64,000 nt of DNA from CAVALG01 sp045576295 (lineage in GTDB: Bacteria > Bacillota > Clostridia > Oscillospirales > Acutalibacteraceae). The notes under the pieces were generated by a model. The model was given only the letters and a program-made list of their open reading frames with translations. It did not search any database and was not told where the DNA came from. Below are positions 24,786-32,741 of this stretch, piece after piece. The DNA is taken from positions 1 through 64,000 of the forward strand of contig JAZNGF010000010.1 of assembly GCA_045576295.1 (NCBI GenBank), written 5' to 3'. Made by a program: the position numbers and the translations under genes. Each line of letters begins with the position of its first letter. Within the stretch, counting starts at the first letter, position 1.

Positions 24786-26063
24786 ATGAAAAAATTAGTT
24801 AGTTTAATTTTGTGCATAGCGCTTTTGGGTTTATCGGGTTTTAACGCGTTAGCTGCAGGCGAAACATTTTCTTACACAACAAACAGCGATGGCAGCATTA
24901 CAATAACAGGCGTGAGCAATGCCGTTTCAGGAGCGCTTGACTTGCCGGCAGAAATTGATGGCAGCGCTGTTACGGCTATTGGTTCGGGCGCGTTTCAAAA
25001 CAGCTCTAACTTAACCGAGGTTGTTATCCCCGAAGGCATAACCGAGATAAAATCTTCGACCTTTGCAGGCTGCGCTAAGTTAACTAAAGTAACCGCAGCT
25101 AACACTCTTAAAAAAGTGGGTGAGCTTGCCTTTTCGCAGTGTGTAAAACTTGAAAGTATAACTATGAACGGCACCGAAAGCATTGGGCGAAACGCATTTT
25201 TAGGAACCGCGTGGTATAATAATTCTGAAAGTAAGGCGCCCGTTTATTTAGGGAATGTGCTTTATAAATACAAGGGCAGCGCGCCCAGTGGAACAACCGT
25301 TACAGTTAAAGAGGGAACGGTTTCTATATCTGATAACGCGTTTGATACAAGCCTTGGCCTTGCGGCGGTGGAACTGCCCGAAAGTTTAAAACATATTGGA
25401 AGTTCAGCCTTTATAAATTGCCGTTCGCTTGAAACGGTTAGCGCAAAGGGCGGCATTCAGTCGGTTGGGGCAATGGCCTTTTCGGGCACTGCATGGTATG
25501 AAAACAAACCCGAAGGCGTTGTTTATTTAGGAACGGTTGCCATAGGTTTTAAATCGGGTGAATCGGCCGGAACATCTATAACTGTTGCAGATGGAACAAC
25601 ATCTATTGCTGATTATGCCTTTAGCGGCTTGACGGGCATTTCAGAGGTTATTTTACCCGATACCGTGGAATACATTGGCCGCGAAGCGTTTTACGACTGC
25701 ACTGCGCTTTCACAGGTGAATATACCAAAATCGCTTACCGAAATAGGTGAGCTTGCGTTTGGCTATTACGGTGGCGAACAGGTGGCGCGGCTTATTGGGT
25801 TTATGTTTGATGATACAACAACGCCGGCGGCTGTGTCTTATGCGGCAAAGCACAAAATCCCCATTGGAGGGGAATATAACATGGGCGATGTTAACCTCGA
25901 CGGGCGAGTTAACGTTGGCGATGCCGTTGTGATAGCGCGCTTTAGTGCAAGCCTTAACCTTATTGTTGGAAAATCGCTGATCTATGGCGATATGAACCAA
26001 AGTAACAAGTTAGAGATTTCTGATGCGGTGGCTATTGCGCGCATTTCGGCAGGGCTTGCATAA
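24786..26063 (+). CDS. Secreted leucine-rich-repeat protein with dockerin
   Basis: 425 residues. Signal peptide about 1-23 (ends LAA). BspA-type leucine-rich repeats (about 55-345) recur as IGSGAFQNSSNL, IKSSTFAGCAKL, IGRNAFLGTAWY, IGSSAFINCRSL and IGREAFYDCTAL. The C terminus (about 368-425) is a type-I-like dockerin with two Ca2+ loops, GDVNLDGRVNVGDAVVIAR and GDMNQSNKLEISDAVAIAR. This implies docking to a cohesin scaffold on the cell surface. No cohesin gene is in the window. It lies 12 bp after radC. Confidence 0.9.
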   Translation: MKKLVSLILCIALLGLSGFNALAAGETFSYTTNSDGSITITGVSNAVSGALDLPAEIDGSAVTAIGSGAFQNSSNLTEVVIPEGITEIKSSTFAGCAKLTKVTAANTLKKVGELAFSQCVKLESITMNGTESIGRNAFLGTAWYNNSESKAPVYLGNVLYKYKGSAPSGTTVTVKEGTVSISDNAFDTSLGLAAVELPESLKHIGSSAFINCRSLETVSAKGGIQSVGAMAFSGTAWYENKPEGVVYLGTVAIGFKSGESAGTSITVADGTTSIADYAFSGLTGISEVILPDTVEYIGREAFYDCTALSQVNIPKSLTEIGELAFGYYGGEQVARLIGFMFDDTTTPAAVSYAAKHKIPIGGEYNMGDVNLDGRVNVGDAVVIARFSASLNLIVGKSLIYGDMNQSNKLEISDAVAIARISAGLA

Positions 26064-26089
26064 AAATTAAATTTTAATAAAACAATAAA

Positions 26090-26121
26090 TTGTCAACCAG
26101 GTTACATCGCTTGGTTGACAA
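26090..26121 (+). promoter_or_regulatory. BirA operator of birA-bioY
   Basis: Inverted repeat TTGTCAACC (26090-26098), 14-nt spacer, GGTTGACAA (26113-26121). This matches the known BirA-box layout, TTGTNAACC-N14/15-GGTTNACAA. Its right half overlaps the -35 TTGACA of the promoter, so bound biotinoyl-AMP-BirA would block transcription. A dual role as hairpin terminator for the gene before is less likely, since no T-run follows directly. Confidence 0.85.
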
Positions 26122-26142
26122 TTCTTTTTATGTGGCTATAAT
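26115..26142 (+). promoter_or_regulatory. Promoter of birA-bioY
   Basis: TTGACA (26115-26120), 16-bp spacer, TATAAT (26137-26142). The -35 is embedded in the BirA operator. Confidence 0.85.
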
Positions 26143-26179
26143 AATTAATAGTTCAGATATTTAAAAAGTGGTGAAGAGT

Positions 26180-27154
26180 ATGCCAATAAAAAACAGTGTT
26201 GCGTTAGCCCTTGAAAAGCAAAAGGGCGAATTTATTTCGGGTGAAGAACTTGCCGAACGTTTCGGGGTTAGCCGAAACGCGATTTCAAAGGCGGTTAAAT
26301 CGTTAAGGCACGAGGGGTATGACATTGAAGCCGCAACCAACAAAGGCTACCGTTTGGCCCCGTTTAGCGATATTTTATCGGCCGAGGGCATACAACCGCA
26401 TTTAAAGATAAGCGGGCTCGATATAACGGTTGTTGATACTATCTGCTCAACTAACAGCGAGCTTAAAAAGGCGGCGTTAGATGGTTTGCCCGAGGGTAGC
26501 GTGCTTATTGCGCGCGAGCAAACAGGCGGCAGGGGCAGAATGGGTCGCAGCTTTTTTTCACCCAAAGGAACAGGAATATATATGAGCCTATTACTTCGGC
26601 CAACAATGTTAGCAAAGAATGCCTTGAATTTAACAACAGCCGCGGCTGTTGCGGTGGCAAAAGCCATAGAAGCCGTTTGCGGAGGAGATGTGCAAATTAA
26701 ATGGGTGAATGATATTTTTGTTGGCGGCAAAAAGGTGTGCGGAATATTAACCGAAGCGGCGGTTAACATTGAAACAGGCGGCTTGCAGTTTGCCGTTGTT
26801 GGAATCGGACTTAATGCCCAAGAGCCCGAAGGCGGGTTCCCTAAAGATATAAAGGAAATTGCCGCGGCATTGCCAAACAGTAAAGGGTTTAAAAACCGCC
26901 TTACGGCCGAAATTCTTAACGAGTTTTTTAAGTTCTACCAAAACGGCAAGCTTCAGGGCGATTATTACGAAGAATACCGAAACCGCCTTTTTATTTTAGG
27001 AAAACAGGTTGAGGTTATAAAAGGTGAGCATACTAAAACCGCCCGCGCGGCCGATATTTCGCCTGACTTCAGCCTTTTGGTTGAGTATGATAACGGTGAG
27101 CAGGAATGGCTGTCATCGGGCGAGGTTAGGGTAAAGCTGAATGAAAAGAATTAA
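26180..27154 (+). CDS. birA: Biotin-protein ligase and biotin repressor
   Basis: Attaches biotin to carboxylase subunits and represses biotin genes. 324 residues. The N-terminal winged helix (about 1-60, SGEELAERFGVSRNAISKAV) marks the regulatory type. The ligase domain has GGRGRMGRSFFSP near 118 and KWVNDIFVGGKKVCGIL near 176. A C-terminal SH3-like domain closes it. ATG 26180 has ggtgaag upstream. It overlaps bioY by 14 bp and has its own operator upstream, so it is autoregulated. Confidence 0.95.
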   Translation: MPIKNSVALALEKQKGEFISGEELAERFGVSRNAISKAVKSLRHEGYDIEAATNKGYRLAPFSDILSAEGIQPHLKISGLDITVVDTICSTNSELKKAALDGLPEGSVLIAREQTGGRGRMGRSFFSPKGTGIYMSLLLRPTMLAKNALNLTTAAAVAVAKAIEAVCGGDVQIKWVNDIFVGGKKVCGILTEAAVNIETGGLQFAVVGIGLNAQEPEGGFPKDIKEIAAALPNSKGFKNRLTAEILNEFFKFYQNGKLQGDYYEEYRNRLFILGKQVEVIKGEHTKTARAADISPDFSLLVEYDNGEQEWLSSGEVRVKLNEKN

Positions 27155-27668
27155 TATAAAAAGCATACCCTTAATTGGTGTGTTCGCCGCTTTGTGCGCT
27201 GTGCTTTCGCAAATTTGTGTGCCTGTGCCATGGTGTGCGGTTCCTATAACGCTTCAAATTTTCGGGGTTATGCTTGCAGGGTTTTGCCTAAAGCCCGCGG
27301 CTGCTGCGGCAACAATGGTTACATATATTTTGTTAGGCCTTGTGGGCGCCCCCGTGTTTTCGGGGTTCACAGGCGGCGCATCGGTGCTCCTTGGCCCAAC
27401 GGGCGGCTTCATTTGGGGCTTTATAGCGTTGGCGCTGGTTTGCGCGCTGTCGAAAAAGATTACAAACTTGTGGCTAAAAATAAGTTTTGTGGGTTTAGGC
27501 CTTATAGTTTGCCACGCTTTAGGTGTGTTGCAATATTCGTATGTAACCGAATCAGAGCTTTTGCACTCATTTTTAAGCATCAGTTTGCCGTTTATTATAA
27601 AAGATTCAGTGCTTGGCGCGGCGGCATATATTGTTTCGCTTAAAATTGCCCGTTTGCTGCGGTTTTAA
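27141..27668 (+). CDS. bioY: Biotin transporter BioY
   Basis: S component of the ECF biotin transporter. 175 residues with about five or six membrane helices. The BioY segments PITLQIFGVMLAGF (near 35) and GPTGGFIWGF (near 85) are clear. It overlaps birA by 14 bp, consistent with one mRNA controlled by biotin through BirA. No energising EcfA/EcfT genes are nearby, so it must use a shared module. Confidence 0.93.
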   Translation: MKRINIKSIPLIGVFAALCAVLSQICVPVPWCAVPITLQIFGVMLAGFCLKPAAAAATMVTYILLGLVGAPVFSGFTGGASVLLGPTGGFIWGFIALALVCALSKKITNLWLKISFVGLGLIVCHALGVLQYSYVTESELLHSFLSISLPFIIKDSVLGAAAYIVSLKIARLLRF

Positions 27669-27696
27669 CGCAAAACTTAACTTATAGCTAAAACAA

Positions 27697-27752
27697 AAAG
27701 TGGCCGTGAGCCTTACTGTGTTTTAAAACACTGGGGCGCACAGCCACTTTTA
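27697..27752. terminator. Bidirectional terminator bioY / PBP gene
   Basis: aaaagtggc and gccactttt form the base of a long imperfect stem with inner cagtgttttaaaacactg-type pairing. T-runs on both strands suit the convergent genes. Confidence 0.75.
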
Positions 27753-27762
27753 AATTTTTTAT

Positions 27763-29121
27763 TTAACTATTTGTCATCTCTTTAATAACCGATGAAGCCA
27801 CCCTGCCTGCAGCGGCAGTTCCGCTTCCACCGTTTTCAACAACAACGGCGAATGCATAAGGGTAGTCATCGTTTCGTATAAACCCAACAAACCAGGCGTC
27901 TGCCTTGCCATCATCAACCTCGGCAGTTCCCGATTTTGCGCAAACGTTAAGATCTGCGAACATATCGGCGCCGTATTCATCTTCAACCGCCGCACGCATC
28001 ATATCGGCAAGAAGTTCAGCGGTATCCTTTTTTATAAGGGTTGGGGTAAAACTTTTGGTGTAAAGGTGTTTCTTTGTTCCGCGCTGTGATTCAACCGAGT
28101 AGATTATTTTTGGCTCGGCCGCTTTGCCACCGTTTGCAATGGCACCCATATAAACCGCCATTGAAAGGGGGTTAACAAGGTCATCATCCTGCCCTATGCC
28201 CGACCACGCAAGCTCAAAATCATTTTCGGGGTTGCTAAGCGACCCTGCGGCCGATTTAATTCCGTTAATGTTGTATGAGCCAGCAAGCCCCGCCTTATCG
28301 AAATAAGAATGCAGGGTATTGGCGCCTAAGCCGAGCGTTATTTCGGCAAATGCCGAGTTGCAGGAATGTGCAAGTGCGGCAGTGGCGTCAATTTCACCGT
28401 GGCGCGAAGCGCAGGTTACAAAATCTTCACCAATGGCGAACTGTTTTTGGCAGTTGAATGTTGCGGTTTCTATGCCTTCTATATTTTCAATAGCCGCCGC
28501 CATGGTAACCGTTTTCATAACAGAGCCCGGTGTGTAAAGCCCCGAAATTGCCCTGTTCATATAAACGCCTTCGTATTTGTTTTCATCGTTTATGTTGCCT
28601 GGAACATTAAGCGGGTCGAATGAAGGGCAAGACACCATGCATAAAATCTCGCCTGTTTTATAGTCGTAAACAAAAACTGTTCCTTTGCGGCCGTTTAAGG
28701 CTTTGTATGCCGCAACATTAAAATCAGAGTTAATGGTAAGGTAGAGGTTATTGCCCTTGCCCCCGTCATCAAGCCCTGTAATGGGGCTGTAGCCTGCAAG
28801 CTTTGTGGAAAAGGCGTGTATAGCACCTGCCTCAATGTTGCCTTGCAGATCGCCAACGGTGTGAAGCGTGGCAAGGCGCACCGTTTTATCTTCTGAATAG
28901 GTACGGTGGCCGTTTTCATCAACGCCGCTTAAAAGTATACCGTCGCGGTCAAGCACATACCCGCGCGAAAGCTGGCCGTCGGTGTAGATGTCGCCGTTAA
29001 AGTCGGCAGTGGCCCATTCTTTTCCAACCGCGAACCATTTAATGCAAAAAAACGTAACACCAACTAACATTACCGCGCAAAATATAAGGCAGATAAAGGT
29101 TCTGTGGCTTATCTTTTTCAT
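27763..29121 (-). CDS. Penicillin-binding transpeptidase (class B)
   Basis: Peptidoglycan cross-linking enzyme of 452 residues. One N-terminal membrane segment (about 9-30) is followed by a dimerisation stretch with RGYVLDRDG near 53-61. The transpeptidase motifs are SVMK (S200 catalytic, K203), SCN (253-255) and KSGT near 398. Its first 4 bp overlap the end of the SEDS gene, so the two products probably work as a polymerase-transpeptidase pair. PbpA/FtsI-type; which division or elongation step it serves is unknown. Confidence 0.93.
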   Translation of the reverse strand: MKKISHRTFICLIFCAVMLVGVTFFCIKWFAVGKEWATADFNGDIYTDGQLSRGYVLDRDGILLSGVDENGHRTYSEDKTVRLATLHTVGDLQGNIEAGAIHAFSTKLAGYSPITGLDDGGKGNNLYLTINSDFNVAAYKALNGRKGTVFVYDYKTGEILCMVSCPSFDPLNVPGNINDENKYEGVYMNRAISGLYTPGSVMKTVTMAAAIENIEGIETATFNCQKQFAIGEDFVTCASRHGEIDATAALAHSCNSAFAEITLGLGANTLHSYFDKAGLAGSYNINGIKSAAGSLSNPENDFELAWSGIGQDDDLVNPLSMAVYMGAIANGGKAAEPKIIYSVESQRGTKKHLYTKSFTPTLIKKDTAELLADMMRAAVEDEYGADMFADLNVCAKSGTAEVDDGKADAWFVGFIRNDDYPYAFAVVVENGGSGTAAAGRVASSVIKEMTNS

Positions 29122-30890
29122 TCTTTACCACCTCGCATATTCGGCTTGTTTAAATAATTTTCGTGAAGTTTGGTGGCAATGTTGGCGCCAGGACGAGTGT
29201 CGGTTGATTTTAGAAACGCCAAAAGCCCCCAGCAGGCAAGCATTGATGAGCCGCCGTTTGAAACAAAGGGGAATGTAACGCCCGTTAGCGGCAAAAGGTC
29301 AACCGTTCCGAAAAGGTTAAGCATCATGCTAAACACAAAAAGCGATGATGCCGCGCAGGCAGTTATGGTGTAAAAACTTGAGCGGCTGTTTTTCGATGTT
29401 CTAACCGCGAAAACGCACAAAACAACAACCGAAATAACCGCAAGCAGCGCAATAATCAGGCCCCATTCTTCGCAAAGCATACCAAAGCAAAGGTCGGTGT
29501 CGGCGGCGAAGATGTTTTTAAGCCAGCCGTTTCCTGCGCCTTTGCCAACCATTCCGCCCGATGCCGCGGCCGACATTGCCCGCGTTTGCTGGTAGCCGAG
29601 TGAATCAGGGTAGCTCCATACCTTGCCCCAAGCCGCAAATCGGCTAACAATGTGCGATTTGAATTTTAAAAGTATAACTCCGCCAAAGCCTGAAGCGCCT
29701 AAAATAACCATAAGGCTTGCATAGTCGCCCGAGCGGAGAAAAATTATAACAATGAATGCCGAAAAGAAAATAAGCGCTGTTCCAAAATCGTTCATTAAAG
29801 CAAGGCAACCAAGGCACAAAAGTGTTAAAAGAATAAACATTCCAAAGTTGCGCTTAACAAAAAGGCGGTCGAGCGTTGCGGCACCCGCAAACACATAGCA
29901 AACCTTTGCAAGCTCTGACGGTTGAATAGAGAACCCTGCAAACGATATCCAGGCAAGTGCACCGTTTTTAGATGTGCCGAAAACAATGGTTAGAAGCAAT
30001 AGCCCAACCGTTGCAACCGCCATATACCACCTGAGCTTTTTAACGAGCTTCAGGTTTCTGATGAGTATTTCAAGGGCTATCATAAAAATAAGCCCTAAGC
30101 ATATTGTGGCAAATTGTTTAAACATTGAATAAGGTGCCGCCGAACCTGTGATGGATAACGATAGCGAGCACAGCCAGAACACAATTTCTTCCATTTCGAG
30201 CCCGCCACAGCCCGCAATTCGAAGCGCTATAAAATAAATCCACATAACGGTTGTAAGCCCGGGGAAGAGCCATAAATACGATGCGCTTATGTTTTCGCCT
30301 GCCGAAATAAAAAGCTGAAGCGTTGCTAAAATTTGAAACAGCGTTATAAGCAAAAACGAACCCATAGGGTATTTGCTTGCGTGAACTTCCGCTTTTCTTT
30401 TTTTAGAGGAATATATGTCTTCCGCTTCGGGCGGTGCCATAAGGGTGAATTCGGCTCCGCCAAGCTCGAAACTGTCGCCAATATTCAGCGTTTTTCTTCT
30501 TATAGGAGTGCCATCAACCGTTGTTGTGCGTTTGCCTGCAAGGTCGTGAAGTTGCCAAGCGCCGTCATCTCGGCGGATTAGCGCGGCGTGCTGCCTTGAT
30601 ATTGTGGCAAACCGCAAAACTACGTCGCTTGAGCGTGCGCGGCCAATGATATTTTCCCAGTTATACAGCGGTTTTATCGAACCGTCGGGCATTTTAAGCG
30701 AGCCCCAGATTTCGGGCCTGTTTGGAATTTTCAAAAGCCTTCTAACCGCGCTTATAACAATAAGAAGCGCAAGAACGGGGAACAACCAACGTAAAATTTG
30801 CTCTAAAACATTAAAAAGCGAGGAGTGTTCAGAAATAAACGCACCCACTGCTGCCACAACTTTGTTGCCTGTTAGGGTATGGTGAAGCAT
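29118..30890 (-). CDS. FHA-domain SEDS protein (FtsW/RodA/SpoVE family)
   Basis: Probable lipid II polymerase of 590 residues. One N-terminal membrane helix (about 32-50) is followed by a cytoplasmic FHA domain at about 65-150, with GRARSSD (83-89) and SRQH (98-101) as the phosphothreonine-binding loops. The SEDS core of about ten helices then runs from residue 175, including the conserved PSELAKV and the GTALIF stretch. FHA fusion implies control by a Ser/Thr kinase. It is coupled to the PBP gene by a 4-bp overlap. The start has gaggagg upstream. Confidence 0.93.
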   Translation of the reverse strand: MLHHTLTGNKVVAAVGAFISEHSSLFNVLEQILRWLFPVLALLIVISAVRRLLKIPNRPEIWGSLKMPDGSIKPLYNWENIIGRARSSDVVLRFATISRQHAALIRRDDGAWQLHDLAGKRTTTVDGTPIRRKTLNIGDSFELGGAEFTLMAPPEAEDIYSSKKRKAEVHASKYPMGSFLLITLFQILATLQLFISAGENISASYLWLFPGLTTVMWIYFIALRIAGCGGLEMEEIVFWLCSLSLSITGSAAPYSMFKQFATICLGLIFMIALEILIRNLKLVKKLRWYMAVATVGLLLLTIVFGTSKNGALAWISFAGFSIQPSELAKVCYVFAGAATLDRLFVKRNFGMFILLTLLCLGCLALMNDFGTALIFFSAFIVIIFLRSGDYASLMVILGASGFGGVILLKFKSHIVSRFAAWGKVWSYPDSLGYQQTRAMSAAASGGMVGKGAGNGWLKNIFAADTDLCFGMLCEEWGLIIALLAVISVVVLCVFAVRTSKNSRSSFYTITACAASSLFVFSMMLNLFGTVDLLPLTGVTFPFVSNGGSSMLACWGLLAFLKSTDTRPGANIATKLHENYLNKPNMRGGKE

Positions 30891-30917
30891 TTTTTCAACC
30901 TCCTCGCTGGTATTTAA

Positions 30918-32111
30918 TTACATTATAATATCTTCTACTGCTTTTTTCAACTCTTCTGTTTTATTTGTAAGCTCCCATTTAACCCCAAGGTCTTCGCGGC
31001 CAACGTGGCCAAGTGAAGCAAGGTTATAATAAATGGGCTTTCTAAGGTCGAGTGAATCAATAATTGCCGCAGGGCGAAGATCGAACACGTTATCAACAGC
31101 GGCCGAGATTACCTCATCGCTGTATTTGCCGGTTGAGAATGTGTCAACCATTACCGAAACAGGGCGTGCAACGCCAATTGCATAGGCAATTTGAACCTCG
31201 CATTTTTTTGCAAGACCTGCTGCAACAACGTTTTTGGCAATCCAGCGCGCTGCATACGCTGCCGAACGGTCAACCTTTGTTGGGTCTTTCCCGCTAAAGG
31301 CGCCGCCGCCGTGGCGTGCGTAACCACCGTAGGTGTCAACAATAATTTTTCTGCCTGTAAGCCCAGTGTCGCCCTGTGGGCCGCCAACAACAAAGCGCCC
31401 TGTGGGGTTAATGTAAATCTTTGTGTTTTCGTCTAAAAGATTTTGGGGGATAACGGGCTTGATAACATGCTCGAGTATATCGGCACGAAGCTGTTCGAGT
31501 GTAACGGTGTCTTTATGTTGGGTTGAAACAACAACAGCATCGATCCTTGTGGGAATATCGTTTTCAAATTCGGCGGTAACCTGTGTTTTGCCGTCGGGGC
31601 GAAGGTAATCTAAAGTTCCGTTCTTTCTAACCTCGGTTAATTTTTTTGTAAGCTTGTGTGCAAGTGAAATTGTTATTGGCATAAGTTCGGGGGTTTCGTC
31701 GCAAGCGTAGCCGAACATCATTCCCTGGTCGCCCGCGCCGTTTAGGTTGTATGCATCCTCTTCGCCGCTTTTAAGCTCGAACGATTTATCAACACCCATA
31801 GCAATATCGGGCGACTGCTCATCAATAGAAGTAACAACGCCGCAGGTGTTGCCATCGAACCCCATATCGGGTGAATCATAGCCAATGTCTTTAATTACTC
31901 GGCGAACGATTTTGGGGATGTCAACATAACATTTAGTTGATATTTCACCCATAACGTTAACAAGGCCGGTGGTGCAGAATGATTCGCAGGCAACGCGGGC
32001 CTCGGGGTCGTTTTTAATAATTTCGTCTAAAATTGCATCAGATATACTGTCGCAAACCTTGTCGGGGTGGCCTTGGGTAACCGATTCTGATGTAAAAAGA
32101 TGTTTTGCCAT
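30918..32111 (-). CDS. metK: S-adenosylmethionine synthetase
   Basis: Makes SAM from methionine and ATP. 397 residues, the family length. The start MAKHLFTSESVTQGHPDK is canonical and ATG 32111 has aaggag upstream; a longer frame to 32141 has no such site. Motifs include GAGDQGMMFGYA near 110 and GGGAFSGKDPTKVDRSAAY near 265. Expression is controlled by the SAM-I riboswitch just upstream, giving feedback by its own product. Confidence 0.97.
   Translation of the reverse strand: MAKHLFTSESVTQGHPDKVCDSISDAILDEIIKNDPEARVACESFCTTGLVNVMGEISTKCYVDIPKIVRRVIKDIGYDSPDMGFDGNTCGVVTSIDEQSPDIAMGVDKSFELKSGEEDAYNLNGAGDQGMMFGYACDETPELMPITISLAHKLTKKLTEVRKNGTLDYLRPDGKTQVTAEFENDIPTRIDAVVVSTQHKDTVTLEQLRADILEHVIKPVIPQNLLDENTKIYINPTGRFVVGGPQGDTGLTGRKIIVDTYGGYARHGGGAFSGKDPTKVDRSAAYAARWIAKNVVAAGLAKKCEVQIAYAIGVARPVSVMVDTFSTGKYSDEVISAAVDNVFDLRPAAIIDSLDLRKPIYYNLASLGHVGREDLGVKWELTNKTEELKKAVEDIIM
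30922..30950 (-). promoter_or_regulatory. Promoter of the SEDS-PBP pair inside metK
   Basis: On the minus strand TTGAAA (30950-30945), 17-bp spacer, TATAAT (30927-30922). It lies over the last codons of metK, so the cell-wall genes can be transcribed without the SAM riboswitch. Confidence 0.7.
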
Positions 32112-32179
32112 AGTTTTGTTCTCCTTTTTTAACTTTATCATATCAAGCGAAGCGGCAGTGTGAAAATATTTTTACAAAA

Positions 32180-32305
32180 ATAAAAACCCGCCCGAAAGCG
32201 AGTTGTTAGGAACCTCATCTTTCGGTTAAACCGCAGGATTTAGCACCTTGAATAAACAGGTTGCCGGGCTTCACAGGGCCTTGTCCCTCCGCCGCTCTTG
32301 ATAAG
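32180..32305 (-). promoter_or_regulatory. SAM-I (S-box) riboswitch before metK
   Basis: Reading leftward from 32305 the RNA shows the S-box core: CTTATCAAGAG, GGCGGAGGGA, CCCTGTGAAGCCCGGCAACC, a P3 region, AAGGTGCTAAATCCTGC and GAAAGATGAGG. A terminator stem aactcgc/ggcgggtt with T-run lies at about 32206-32180. SAM binding should favour the terminator and switch metK off. Confidence 0.95.
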
Positions 32306-32325
32306 GGTTATTTAAATTTATTATC

Positions 32326-32353
32326 ATAATAGCACTTTTTTTAGAAAAGTCAA
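32326..32353 (-). promoter_or_regulatory. Promoter of the SAM-I riboswitch-metK RNA
   Basis: On the minus strand TTGACT (32353-32348), 16-bp spacer, TATTAT (32331-32326). The predicted start is about 15 bp before the aptamer. Confidence 0.7.
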
Positions 32354-32381
32354 TATATTTGCCGAAAAACGCAGGTTGGAA

Positions 32382-32609
32382 TTAATCGGTAAACTGCTCC
32401 ATATCGCGAAGAAGCAGCACATCTTTATCGCAATAGGCGCGAAGTGTAACGGGCTTTGTAAGGTCTAAAAGCAGTATGCACATAAGTGATTTAGCGTTAA
32501 CCGCCTGGGTGTCGCTAACAAGCTCAACATCGTATGGTTTTTCTTCAATTATCGATATAAACCTGTTAATTGCATCAACATTCCCAAGAAAGATTTTCTT
32601 TTCAATCAT
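32382..32609 (-). CDS. HPr-like protein lacking the phosphorylatable histidine
   Basis: 75 residues of the HPr fold. The regulatory-serine region is clear (AVNAKSLMCILLLDLTKPV near 36-54), but the N-terminal HARP-type active-site histidine is absent (the segment reads LGNVDAINRFISI). It therefore cannot pass phosphate in sugar uptake and may act, like Crh, only in regulation. It has its own promoter and lies between rny and metK. Confidence 0.8.
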   Translation of the reverse strand: MIEKKIFLGNVDAINRFISIIEEKPYDVELVSDTQAVNAKSLMCILLLDLTKPVTLRAYCDKDVLLLRDMEQFTD

Positions 32610-32639
32610 TTCGGCACCGCCTTTACCTATATTAATTTA

Positions 32640-32668
32640 AATATACTTTTAAAGTTTGTTTTTGTCAA
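32640..32668 (-). promoter_or_regulatory. Promoter of the HPr-like gene
   Basis: On the minus strand TTGACA (32668-32663), 17-bp spacer, TATATT (32645-32640). Confidence 0.7.
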
Positions 32669-32685
32669 GTAAAAGTAACAACAAA

Positions 32686-32730
32686 CCCCTTGAAGAGGCC
32701 CTAAAAAGGCTTCTTCAAGGGGTGGTTTGA
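32686..32730 (-). terminator. Terminator of rny
   Basis: Perfect 11-bp stem ccccttgaaga/tcttcaagggg with an inner agcc/ggcc hairpin. The minus strand continues tttgttgtt. Confidence 0.85.
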
Positions 32731-32741
32731 TTGCGGTTTGA

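Noticed and set aside
27194..27643. 149-codon plus-strand ORF in another frame of bioY
   Set aside because: Fully inside bioY, which has the conserved family sequence; no own SD.
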